The position numbers and the translations under genes are program-made. From the NCBI RefSeq assembly GCF_010183535.1, contig NC_071331.1, positions 15,066,001 to 15,130,000 of the forward strand: a stretch of DNA of 64,000 nt, written 5' to 3'. This DNA comes from Caenorhabditis remanei (lineage: Eukaryota; Nematoda; Chromadorea; Rhabditida; Rhabditidae). The notes beneath the pieces were generated by a model. That model was given only the letters and a program-made list of their open reading frames with translations. It ran no database searches and was not told the origin of the DNA. Positions 12,483 to 23,814 of this stretch are shown piece by piece (position 1 is the stretch's first letter; every line of letters starts with the position of its first letter).

Positions 12483-14894
12483 GGTCGCAATGGGGTGGGT
12501 CGGCGCACGTCTTCAAATTCGATCAGTTCTCTCTTCTAATGGCAACGTTCGCACATGCACATTCACTCCACAGATCGATTATTCTGCGGGTGATTCTAGA
12601 TGGCTCGTTTCTGAAGTTCAGGGAATAGGGCAGGTTGAAAAAACTTTAAAAAAGGGAATGACGAGGTCAAAACGTTGAAAGTGGATTGGATGATTGAGCG
12701 GAGAATTAAGAATCTGGTTGTGCTAGGAACGATATATTTCTATTGAACGGTACATAGAAAAAAGTAGGTCACTTCTCTGTTGGAATTGCAGAAAAATGGC
12801 TTTTTCGAATTTCCAAAAGAACTGCTCCTCTTTACAAATATATGTATATAAGGAATGTTTATGAATGTAACGGAATTTAGACATTTTCATATGTCTCATG
12901 AGAAAATGATGTGATAAAACTGGAAAAAAATCATGAACTGGGGGACGAAAATTCAATTCTGAAAGTGTGGAAATGCACCAAACAGCCGAAACCATCGAGA
13001 CATTCCACAAACTCGGATACTGTACTTTGTATCAGAAAGGTTCAATATCAGAAAGAACCCAGAAAACGTGAAATTCGATAGACTGGAAGAATTAAAAACA
13101 AGGATGTCATTTGTCTAGAGGGAACATATTGTCGATTTGTTAACTTAAGTTTGGAAGGACTTTCTTGTTGAGAATTGAAAACAGAGAAGTAGCTAAATGT
13201 CAACAATCAGTGAACTTTTCAAAACAGTTGTTAGAAAAGGAATAAAGAAAGTTTCATTTTTTACAAGAAGTTATACGAGAAGATTACAAGAAGATTTTAT
13301 GGAAAAAAAACTCAAAAGTTCAGATCTCATGAACGATATCATGTTTATTAATATGGTTTGAATCCCACAAAAGTGAAGATGCACAGGGAAATGAAACATT
13401 CTAATTCATGATGAATAGCGTCATCACTGAACGGAAAGTAAAAGATATTTTGAGAACACTCATCCTCAGAACGAAGTAAAAAACAGTAACCTAATCCATT
13501 CTCACATGACAATCAGAAGGAAGTTAGAGAGTAAACAGAATGAGGAGACTTAAAGAAAGATAAGAAACGTTGAGTCATACTGTAACTCATTCCAAACTAA
13601 AATAGAAATATGAAACAAGTGTTCGAAAGTGGATCAGTGGTTTCTTGTAATAAGGTGGGTGCGTGCAAATAGCGACGCCCCGATTTTGTGTGTGTCTGTT
13701 GAAAAAAAATCATAACGATGTAAGTGGAGGATGAGAAGTGGGAGAAGGCGCCCGCAGGTCCCTGCTATTTCAAAGTTGAAGATGCATGAAATTTGAGCAG
13801 TGAAACGGGGAAAAATGATGAGATTGTCTCCGGAAACAAGGTAGGAAAACAGAAAAAAGTGACTAATTGCAGAAGAACCTATCTTGATTGTCTGAAGAAG
13901 TCAGTAACACACATACCGAAGATTCTTCTGAGAACGTAAACTTTTTTAGTGCCACGTCATTTAAAAAAGTTACTACGAAGAGGACAACGGACCTAGAAAC
14001 ATCTGGCAGATAAAATAGAAACGTTTAAAGTCGGAAAGGTCGTAAATTGTAAATTCTGAGAACATTTTAGGATTTCTGGTTGTTTTCTTGGAATCATGGT
14101 TGGAGTGGTACATCGAAAGTAAGGAGCAACGAATGGTTCTGAAACATTCGGTAAAAATATTATAGTAAATATGTGAAAGCAATAGTATGATCGAAATGCC
14201 ACAAACAAAGACGCTCGAGGGCATCGGAGGGAGAGAGATGTGGATAAAGGCACACATGAAAGAGGAGGCGACGGCGCGGGGAGCATCAGCAGCTCGCGGG
14301 AGCCCACACCACTCTGCAGAAATAGTACGGTAAGAGGAAGAGACGCAGATGAGTCGAGGGGGCGGCGCCCGACGAACGGCATCAAAGAATAGAGTGGGTG
14401 AGAAGAAGAGACGGAGATAAGCGGCGATCCAACGGGAAAAAATAATGAGATGGTCCCTTGGCACACACAGAGAGAAGTTGATGCCATTGACAATGGACTT
14501 TGAGAGAAAGAGAACGGAAAGGTGATGAGAATGAGATTGATTGCGCGAAACTGAGAGATGGGTCATAGGTGCAAACGTGACAGGTGGCAATGGGGAGGAG
14601 CTCTTTTTTGAGATATTGATCCGATTGAATGAATAACAAATGAATTGGAATTAGTTCAATGTCTTTTACAGTGAGTCACTACTTTGGACAGTTCAATTCT
14701 TTCATTTACTGCTGATCACATTTATATTCATAAAACCAGAGCACATGGGTTTTCTGAAAAGAAAATTCTTAATATTAATAACGTGCTTCCACGGGTCAAC
14801 GGAATCAACACGTGGCATTTCATCGGATGGAATTCTTATCGAACTGAAATATTTCTGAACGATTTAAAAGCCAGAGAATCTATTTCTTGAACAA
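12483..14894. promoter_or_regulatory. Divergent promoter region between unc-22 and spe-17
   Basis: This 2.4 kb of non-coding DNA separates the start codons of two genes pointing away from each other, so it must hold the main unc-22 muscle promoter and the spe-17 sperm promoter. About 14200-14420 is GC-rich compared with the rest. Long open frames on the minus strand at 13973-14590 have low-complexity translations and no splice logic, so I do not call them genes. Confidence 0.6.
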
Positions 14895-15423
14895 ATGCGA
14901 TCTCCTACTCTGGTAATATTCACCATTTCTAACTATCAAATTCTCTATATTTCATTCAGAAAGAACAACCTCCATTGGCTCCACTGAGCTCATGCTCCTC
15001 CTCTGGTTCTGATTTTCTGACCAGTTCAACGACGAGCGGAACAACAGAAAGTTCTGGAACTTCTGTCAGTTCAATCAAATCTTCAGATACAAATTATGGA
15101 GTTGCTTCACTTAAAAGTGATTGTAGTGACGATGCGATGGGAACTTATCTGTCTCCAGAAGAAGCGAATTGGCTCAAGTTGGCTCACGAGTACACTGCAT
15201 CTGAGAAGCCATTCAAAGAACAAAAGGGATTTCATGTTGCTCGGAAATTGAGAACTTGGCATCCGAAAAGAAGTGTTTCGTGGAGTTTTCTTCGTAGATT
15301 GGTCAGTTTTATAGGATATATCCTGCTCATTTGTTTTATTTCTTTCAGTACAACGGTCGCCAGGATATGAAAGAAGAACAACTAGCAAATATTGCTGACA
15401 TGAGTATTGAAGAGAAGAAATGA
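14895..15423 (+). CDS. spe-17: SPE-17-like spermatogenesis protein
   Basis: Three exons (14895-14912, 14960-15301, 15349-15423) keep phase and encode 144 residues starting MRSPTLKEQPP. The N-terminal half is extremely Ser/Thr-rich (runs such as [18 protein letters not shown]). The C-terminal half is charged ([20 protein letters not shown]) and the protein ends [10 protein letters not shown]. elegans SPE-17 is a 142-residue Ser/Thr-rich hydrophilic protein needed for ribosomes to associate with the fibrous body-membranous organelle in spermatocytes, and its gene lies right beside unc-22. Size, composition and position all match. No known domain, signal peptide or membrane segment is seen. A poly(A) signal AATAAA lies at 15441-15446. 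Confidence 0.85.
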
Positions 15424-15640
15424 TCTTTCAAACTATTTGAAATAAATGTGTGTTTAATAGTATGTTTCTGATTGACCGATTAGCATCCAATTGGATTTGA
15501 AAATAATTTATTTTGTACATTTGAAACGAAAAACAATAAATTAGAAACAAAAATGAGTAAAACGAAATGAAAACAGTTTGGCTGTCTACAATTTGAACAA
15601 ATAAAATTAAAGCTATTTAACTATTTTTGAATTCAATTAA

Positions 15641-16983
15641 TCAACTTCTAGCCGGCTTCTTCTTATCCTTTTTGGCGTTTTTCTTTTGATTTTTCTTTTT
15701 CAGCGCCTCTCGTTTCGCCGAATCTTTTTTAGCTGGAACCATTTTTTTTACCGGAGATGCCTTCTTTGGTGGTGAAGCTTTCTTGGCTAGTGCTCTCTTT
15801 TGGAATGACTTCTTTGGTGCAGACTTCTTTTGTGGAGATTGTTTTGGAGCAATTGGTTTCTTTGGTGGACTGTGTCTAAGATCTCTTTTCTTTGAATCAG
15901 AAACTTCTCCTTTCTTAGTCTTCTCTTGTGCTGTCTTCGCTATTGGACGACTGAAAATATAATTTAACTCTCAAAATATTTCCCACTGAAAACAAACCTC
16001 TTCGATTGTCCAGCAGTGGATTCTCTCAACATATTAAATTGAATTGCAGCAGTGTCGAATTCAGTTTGTTCGTGATTCATTCCATCAACTTTGTATTCAT
16101 GTGCACCTGCGAATTCAGATGCTTTCTTTCCACACGCCAAATATCCAACAACAAAGTCTGCAGTTGAAGCAATATTGAAACTCTTATATGTTGACTCGTA
16201 GTTCTTGAACCAGTTGATATCATTCAAAAATTTAGAACCACACATTAATCCAGTGTTCATGTTGCAAATATCGAAGAATGGAAGCATACAGAGATGAGAT
16301 CCCTGATTGGCTCCAGCTACAGAAATGTACGTGTGAACTTTCGATTGAATAGATGGTCCTAATTCAACATTCGGATCATCAACACATTTTCCTCCGAGAA
16401 TCGCTTTTCTGGCTATTGGAGAACCCATTGAATATCCGATAATGTTTACTTGTGGAGCTCCAGTGTACTTGAGAACAGCTTCGATGAAACGACGAATCTA
16501 AAAAAAACTGTTTCAATCTCATTGAATTCGCTGTTAAAACATACATGTCTGACATGTCCACAACTCATGGCAACATTCAAATTCATTTTTTCCACACCTC
16601 TCCCCCAAGTTGTAGCAAATAGGTATGTACGTGTGAACCCAAGCGTACCGAAATCCCGGACAATTTTCCACAAACTACCGGCTTCATTGTTCAACCCGTG
16701 AACCAAAATGGTTGGGCGATCTCTGGAAAAAGACTATGAACACGAAACTTGAAAACAAGCTCATTTTGCATTTCTTTACTCAGGCTCCTTTCACTTACTT
16801 TGGTTCTTGTGTAAGAACTCCTCCTCCAAAACTTCCAGTGATTAAATCATCTCTAACAAATGCTGCAACTTCTTCTGGCTTATAATTTTCTTTCATCCAA
16901 GCCAGGAAATGTGGACTAAGGGCATTTCCACAAGCTGCTAAGTCCACGACACCAAGTGCAACAACTACAGTAATCCAATTCAT
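15641..16983 (-). CDS. Secreted class-2-type lipase, lips-6-like, with lysine-rich tail (copy 1)
   Basis: Four exons (16983-16799, 16722-16545, 16497-15998, 15950-15641) give 390 residues. A signal peptide (MNWITVVVALGVVDLAACG) is followed by an alpha/beta-hydrolase fold: the oxyanion region ILVHGLNNEAGS, ATTWGRG, and the nucleophile elbow GYSMG with Ser near residue 144. NHE in GMNHEQTEFD is a plausible catalytic His. This is the nematode secreted triacylglycerol lipase (LIPS, EstA-like) family. In C. elegans, lips-6 lies next to spe-17 and unc-22, so this copy is the positional match. The last exon adds about 100 residues made largely of Lys, Pro, Ser and Ala (repeats like SPQKKSAPKK), resembling a histone H1 tail and unusual for a secreted enzyme. 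A very similar gene lies 4 kb upstream on the same strand. Confidence 0.85.
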
Positions 16984-17087
16984 TTTCAGTTCAATTCCTG
17001 AAAAATATGAAGATCAGTTTTGATTGCAACCGTCAAAAAAGAAACCTTTGAAAGGATTTTGAATGGTGCCATCGTTTTTTCTTCCAA

Positions 17088-17100
17088 TTCTTTTATATAA
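17088..17100 (-). promoter_or_regulatory. Candidate TATA box of lipase copy 1
   Basis: On the minus strand this reads TATATAAAAG, about 105 bases upstream of the lipase start codon. Copy 2 has the weaker AATATAAAAG at about 22299-22311 in the matching place. Confidence 0.4.
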
Positions 17101-17240
17101 TCTTCCTTCCAAGCATGTCCTCCGTACTCATTGGGGGGCGTGGCCGAAAAAACCTTATTTCCAGATTCGGAGGGACACGGCATATCAAAAAGGAGTGAGA
17201 AAATTAATGGCTGGTGAGGATGGCAACCGGATAGCCTCGT

Positions 17241-17470
17241 ACTGACCTTCGAAAGGTAAAAGCCGGGCTTATCAATGACAGATTGGCAGAAGCAAGAAAT
17301 GAGATGAAAGAGGAGGAAAAGAAAATGGAGGAGAGGGGGAAACGGTAGAAGACAGGAACAGAATGTTGTCTGCGCGGAAAGAAGAAGAATGGCAGATGGA
17401 CAATGCAATCAGGAGAAATGACGAAACTTATGGTTTGGAAAGAAAAAGTAATCGACTATTGGCATTCCGG
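17241..17470 (-). repeat. Upstream block of lipase copy 1, shared with copy 2
   Basis: About 230 bases upstream of this lipase are nearly identical to 22458-22690 upstream of the other lipase, apart from a few substitutions and a short indel near 17459. The match is closer than in the coding exons, which suggests recent gene conversion or strong conservation of a promoter. Confidence 0.85.
17268..17274 (-). promoter_or_regulatory. Candidate intestinal GATA-factor site, lipase copy 1
   Basis: On the gene strand this reads TGATAAG, the core bound by ELT-2/ELT-7 in nematode intestine, about 285 bases before the start codon. The same site occurs at 22486-22492 at an equal distance from the second lipase. 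Gut expression of a secreted lipase would be expected. This is inferred from the motif only. Confidence 0.45.
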
Positions 17471-20400
17471 ATGAAATTGGAATTTCAATTTTGTACATCG
17501 CCATCATGAACAAACTACACTTTTTGAAATATAAACATATGGAAATTTAAGTTGAAGTGGACGTAGATTATTGTTGAAACAAGTGTAATACAGAATGTAA
17601 TCGAAACTCATGGAGATGTTTCGACAAACGACAATTGTATTTAACGAAAAAGCCAGTCTTTTCGGGTTTCAGACTCTTCAAAGAATCGCATGTAATAATC
17701 GTTATACTGGCTCAGTATAAAACAATCAAGGCTTGCCCCAATTTTTACAAATCTCTTTTATTCATTGAACTTTACAATTAAATGTCCGTTAACTTTTCAT
17801 ACAGTTTCAGAGCAATTTCAAATCGATTCAAATTATTTTTGACCAACTCCGATATTTTTGACTTCGTCTTCAAATCTTTCCGATTGTTTGTTCACTTCCT
17901 CATTCTTACAATTAATCTGACTTGGATCCGATGAAAACGATTCACAAAGAATAAATTGTCCTGACTTTTCGGTATTTGCATTTGTTCAAATTCGAATATA
18001 ATCCGATTGAATACCAAAAAATCAAGGACATTTCATAAAGATCTTTTTTGCTTTCTGCTGATCATCTCGAAAACTTTGAAGAAGGAAATCGAACCAAACA
18101 TTTCCAGGGATTCTGTTTTCCTAGAGATCTTAATTCTCTAGTCTGGACAAATCATCTCCGCGAGTAGTTCCAGCCAGATTATCCTGTGTTTCATATCAAT
18201 CAAACCACACCAAATTGTGTATTCACAATGCGAGGGAAGAATTAGATTCGTCTAGAAGCGTGATGAAAAAATCGAGTATTTTCACCCGTCCATAGTCTAT
18301 ACGCATCACTATTGATACCGTATCTTTTCGATATTTTTTGTCGGTCTTTCGTATTGTGGAAGTGATCTCTTGAACTGGATATCGGACTAATATCCCACGT
18401 AGACACAGTATCCATGACGGAGAAAAGAATTTGAATCGAGGTTGATATGAGAGAAATATACATTTTAGAAGTGAAAGCTGACGCAGAAGATTCTAAACTT
18501 CCAACCAGATACAGAAGCACCAATACGGTGAGACATTTGACGTGTTTCAACAGAAACCCATATTTCTTTCGTTTTGTTACCGATTAAAGTTTATCTTGAT
18601 CAACCATAATCTTTCTGCTCTTTCTCACATCAGTTGTTTTCGTAAAAGTATTCTGAAGCAGCAGCGGGAAAAACACAAATGGTAATAAAATGATACCCAT
18701 TTTGAAACCTAGTTTACTCTGATGACATTCCGTTCTGACCGAACACGAAACGGCCCATGACTTGATCGATAAGGGAGCATGTTGCTCGAGACTGCGGAAT
18801 TCTTGAAAAGTATTTACAAAGGATCCTAAAAGTTAGCGAATTTACGATAATTTAAAAGTAGAGCCAATTTTCAGACACCCGAAACATCATCCATTGTATC
18901 TTCATCAAATCGATTACGGTAGGACATGTAAGTTAAAGTCTAAAGATACATAACAATCTGTTCAGTTTTCTAACACTCAACCTATAGGAAAATAAACCAG
19001 ATGCCAAAATTTCGAATTCATCCAACAACGTCAAAAGGCGGAGTCTCGATTTTCAATGATTCTCGAGAATAAGATGATACGATTTAAATGAACTTCGTTG
19101 CGTATTGATGTCACTTTCGAATCAGAATAGTGTGAACTCATTTTGAGTGTTAGGGACAATCAGAATGCAATCAAAGGAAGAAAGAAAAGTGAGTTCAGTT
19201 TATTGTTTTTTTTTTCATAACAATCTCATAAAGTAAGCTACCGTACTCGAGATCATTTTTAGAAAAATTTGCAAAAAAAATGTCTGAGAATTGAACAATT
19301 AGAAATTCTGAATTTTATTCTACATTAACGCAAAGTCAATCAAATATATTAACTCCGAACCCAGATGTCTTTGATAGTTTTGATTTCACTGGTTTTCTCC
19401 ATTGGGACAGCGTCTGTATAGTCTGTTCAATCATCGGAACACAATTTTCTCATTATCGTTTTCTCTCCGTTCTGATACATCTGCAATGATATATTATCTG
19501 TGTTCTCTACGCACGCATTTCTCCTTTTTTTGCATCAAAACACAACTTTTCACTCTTTGAATCATATTGATGTCGTCGCTTGTAGTCTTATCTCTTCTAA
19601 TTCATTGTCCTTTTCATTAATAGATATTGGACGGCAGACGGGTTTAGGTTGCGCAGAAATGGAGAGGAAATAAGCGCAAAGATCAGAAAAGTATCAGATT
19701 AACTAACGAGGGAGTGTGATTTATTCGAAGTGCGATTATTCCAAGTTTTTGAATATTTGATTGATTGATCGTGATTGCAAAAAGTTAGTCTGGATTGAAA
19801 AAGTGTTTAGGAACTTCTAAGTATTAGAATATATTGTCAATTTTAGTATAACTTAACTAGGTATTCAAACAAGCTAGTTATAGAAACCAGGAACCTGTGT
19901 AGTTAGTATTTTGAATTATTGAAACAAGCGTTTTCAATACATTGAAATTCGAAGAAAACGGGCTGGCCACAAGGATCTTGTCCGAATCCGAACGGAACGG
20001 TCGAAGATTGAAGAGTAAGCGGCAGTAGATGATAATTCTGATAAACCTCACTTATATGTTTTGTTTTACTGGGTTTGATTTCCAATTGAACTTTCGATTT
20101 TAATGAAAAAAACCAACAATAGACATCAGAAAAACTACGAGATTAGAAATAATTTGTCAATGGAACAAATATATTAATGCTGTTTGAAAACATAAAACAG
20201 TTCTAGGTGAAAATTTCAACGAAAAATCATGACTTCAAATTTTTTAAATAGGTGAGATATGTAACCTATATACCAAGTTCAAAAAAAACTCAGCAAGAGT
20301 TCATGTAGTAATGTCAGGTGACAGGTTTGTGAATTAGTCTATAAGGAGGTACGAGAATTATTTTTGAAGTTTGCCATTGTTTCGGAATGAATTCTCGCCA

Positions 20401-20919
20401 TGACGGCGCTCTAGGAAGCAGAATCAGAAATTTCGTGGATTGAAATTGAGACATAGTTTTGCTTCAGTCTCTTAGGATTTCAACGTTCATTTCTGACTTG
20501 GATGACTATCAATACAATCATTGTGCTCGATTTGAGCAGTTTTTTCTTTTGCCACTATTTCAGATTGATGAGATTATAACTTCTCAACAATAAGCTATGC
20601 AGTTTTTGAGCTATCTGAGATATGGAGCAGGATTTCTCGAAGTGTATCAGTTCCGCTTGAAACCGTCAAGTTGAACTAGTATTGGAGATAGTACTGTAGA
20701 CGGCGAAGAGGATGAACGACTAAAGGTAGAAGCTCTAACGGTTTAAAACAATTCCAAGTGACACAACACATATACAGGAGAATATGCGTAAAGGAGTTCA
20801 TTTTGTACATTTGAAATACACAATAAATTAGAAACAAAATAAAAGACAACATGGTAACTATCTACATACATCTTGAGCAAATTAAATTAAAGCTTTTTAA
20901 AATTTCCAATTTAAACTTT

Positions 20920-22193
20920 TCAGTGTTTAGCTGGCTTCTTTTGATCCTTCTTGGTGTCTCTCTGCTGATTTTTCTTCGATGGAGCAGCACGTTTTGGTGG
21001 TGAAGCCTTCTTGGCTGGTGCTCTCTTTTGGATTACCTTCTTTGGTGCAGACTTCTTTTGTGGAGATCGTTTTGGAGATTTAGGTTTCTTTGGTTCAGTG
21101 TGTCTAACATCTCTTCTTTTCGAGTTCAAGTATTTCTTCACATCAGCAAATGCGTTCTTTTTCTTATCTTCTTTCACACTTGGCCGACTGAAAGTACTTA
21201 TATCTCATTAACACAAATGTGTGTCATTTCAAAACAAACCTCTTCGACTGTCCAGAAGTTGATTCTCTCAACATTTTCAATTGAATTGCAGCAGTATCGA
21301 ATTCAGTCTGTTCATGGTTCATTCCTTCAACTTTGTATTCATGTCCACCTGCGAATTCAGATGCTTTCTTTCCGCAAGCCATGTATCCGACGACGAAGTC
21401 TCCTGTTGAAGCAAGATTGAAGCTCTTGTATGTTGACTCGTAGTTTTTGAACCAGTTGATATCATTCAAGAACTTCGAATTGCATGCCAATCCAGTGTTC
21501 ATATTACAAATCTCCAAGAACGGGAACATGCAAAGTTGAGATCCCTGATTGGCTCCAGCTACAGAAATGTACGTGTGAACTCTCGATTGGATAGATTGTC
21601 CCAATTCAACATTTTCATCAACACATTTTCCTCCCATGATGGCTTTTCTGGCAATTGGAGAACCCATTGAATATCCGATAATGTCTACTTGTGGTGCTCC
21701 GGTGTACTTGAGAACAGCTTCGATGAAACGACGAATCTAAAGGAACGAACTCATTTTTAGCCATTTTAAGATGTTCAATTGAACATACATGTCTGACATG
21801 TCCACAAGACATTGCTACATTCAGATTTGTTTGCTCAACTCCTCTTCCCCAAGTTGTAGCAAATAGGTATTGAGTGGGATGTCCAGCAGCAGCGAAATCA
21901 CGAGCGATTTTCCAGAAGCTACCGGCTTCATTATTCAATCCATGAACAAGAATGACAGGTCTATCACTGAAAAAAAATACTTTAAAAGTTTTCCTTGCAA
22001 CGACTTACGTTGTCTCTTGTGTAAGAACTCCTCCTCCAAAACTTCCAGTTGTCAGCTCATCTCTAACAAATGCTGCAACTTCTTCTGGTTTATAATTTTG
22101 TTTCATCCAAGCCATGAAATGTGGATGAATGTTATTTCCACAGAATGATAAATCTACAACAGCAAGTGCCAAAGCTACAGTAATCCAATTCAT
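20920..22193 (-). CDS. Secreted class-2-type lipase, lips-6-like, with lysine-rich tail (copy 2)
   Basis: Four exons (22193-22009, 21966-21789, 21736-21240, 21187-20920) encode 375 residues with the same exon lengths as copy 1, except one codon lost in exon 3 and a shorter last exon. Signal peptide MNWITVALALAVVDLSFCG, then ILVHGLNNEAGS, ATTWGRG, the nucleophile motif GYSMG and NHE are all kept, so it should be an active secreted lipase acting on gut lipids. The tail again is Lys/Pro rich (SPKRSPQKKSAPKK) but differs from copy 1 in detail, so the tail evolves faster than the enzyme part. Same strand and matching promoter blocks indicate a direct duplication. Confidence 0.85.
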
Positions 22194-22457
22194 CTTGATG
22201 ATTGCTTCGGTCTAGACCCTGAAATGTTTAGTTTATTATTATAATTGCTTATAAAAGAAACATTTGAGTGAATGATTTTGTCGTTTTTTCTTGAATTCTT
22301 TTATATTATCTCCCTCACATCTTGTCCTCCATACTCAAAGGGGCGGAGTCAGAAAATATTTCCAGATTTTGGTTTGAGGGAAACTTCTTACGCCATATCA
22401 AAAAGAGGATGTACAAAATTAATGGGCGGTGCGGATATTAACCGGCTAGAATTTTTC

Positions 22458-22690
22458 TACTGACCTTCGAAAGGTAAAAGCCGGGCTTATCAATGACAGA
22501 TTGGCAGAAGCAAGAAATGAGATGAAAGAGGAGGAAAAGAAAATGGAAGAGAGGGGGAAACGGTAGAAGACAGGAACAGAACGTTGTCTGCGCGGAAAGA
22601 AGAAGAATGGCAGATGGACAATGCAATCAGGAGAAATGACGAAACTTATGGTTTGGAAAGAAAAAGTAATCGACTATTCCGGATGAAATT
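22458..22690 (-). repeat. Upstream block of lipase copy 2, shared with copy 1
   Basis: Near-identical partner of 17241-17470. The identity begins just after a diverged stretch holding the core promoter and ends at the GGATGAAATTGGAAT sequence, after which the two copies no longer match. Confidence 0.85.
22486..22492 (-). promoter_or_regulatory. Candidate intestinal GATA-factor site, lipase copy 2
   Basis: Reads TGATAAG on the gene strand, about 293 bases before the start codon, inside the block shared with copy 1. Its conservation with the neighbouring bases supports a role but does not prove it. Confidence 0.45.
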
Positions 22691-22915
22691 GGAATAACGT
22701 TTCTGATGTATCCTTAGTCGTCAATAGACTCCTTATTCATATTGGTTATATAAGACGGTTGAAATTTCAAAATTTTTTGCTAGCGAATTAAAAAAATAGA
22801 TTTCTATAAATAATCTGTACTGAAAGTACAATATTTCCGTGAATTTGAACAATTATGCAATAAACTGGCAATTGCTAGAAAAAGTTGCACGTGAAGCACA
22901 GAGTTTTCCAACTTT

Positions 22916-23814
22916 GATCTGTTCACGTCATTTTCTGTTCTTTTTTCAAAGTTTGTTCAAAAGTACAAGTACAGAATCGGTATCAATACCGATTCTGTGA
23001 AATTCCTCCAGATTCGGTATGCATACCGATTCTGTACTCTGCATAAAAGGTCACGTGAAAAAAAGGATTTATCCAAGTTTATTCAAAAGTACAGAATCGG
23101 TATCGATACCGATTCTGTACTTCTGTACCAAACAACAATTCTGTATAAAAGGTCACGTGAAATATTGAAAATCCACGGTTTCGTATTGTCAAATTTTATT
23201 TATGATATTTTCGTTTACGTGGATTCAAATCTGATGTTCATCGAGTGGATAAACTGACAAAAATGACAATTTTCGATGGATAATCACCTAGATTTTGTTA
23301 TTCGATTTTGAACAACTTCACATTTTCTTACTATAAAAGGAAACACTTTAAAACCTTTTTTGCAATGTTCATTAACACAAACTTTTTTGTGTTGTTGAAT
23401 AAGAAAATGTGAAGTTGTTCAAAATCGAATAACAAAATCTAGGTGATTATCCATCGAAAATTGTCATTTTTGTCAGTTTATCCACTCGATGAACATCAGA
23501 TTTGAATCCACGTAAACGAAAATATCATAAATAAAATTTGACAATACGAAACCGTGGATTTTCAATATTTCACGTGACCTTTTATACAGAATTGTTGTTT
23601 GGTACAGAAGTACAGAATCGGTATCGATACCGATTCTGTACTTTTGAATAAACTTGGATAAATCCTTTTTTTCACGTGACCTTTTATGCAGAGTACAGAA
23701 TCGGTATGCATACCGAATCTGGAGGAATTTCACAGAATCGGTATTGATACCGATTCTGTACTTGTACTTTTGAACAAACTTTGAAAAAAGAACAGAAAAT
23801 GACGTGAACAGATC
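22916..23814. repeat. Near-perfect 0.9 kb palindrome (long hairpin repeat)
   Basis: Two arms of about 415 bases (22916-23330 and 23400-23814) are almost perfect reverse complements around a 69-base spacer. Each arm also holds several smaller palindromes built on ACAGAATCGGTA/TACCGATTCTGT, for example around 22973-23000 and 23091-23120. The open frames seen on both strands mirror each other and come from this symmetry, so they are not genes. It resembles a palindromic foldback element, and a transcript would fold into long double-stranded RNA. No transposase is present. Confidence 0.9.

Larger units (their letters stand above)
16984..20919. other. Intergenic region between the two lipase copies
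   Basis: The first 500 bases are the promoter block of lipase copy 1. Beyond 17500 I see no solid gene. A minus-strand open frame at 18242-18550 begins MKHVKCLTVLVLLYLVGSLE like a signal peptide, and a diverged, broken relative lies at about 24815-24995. The segment about 19500-19690 has an inverted relative at about 26338-26560. The rest is AT-rich with no recognised features. Confidence 0.5.

Noticed and set aside
13973..14639. Overlapping minus-strand open frames of up to 205 codons upstream of spe-17
   Set aside because: Low-complexity Ser/Leu/Phe translations caused by purine-rich plus-strand sequence; no splice logic and no family.
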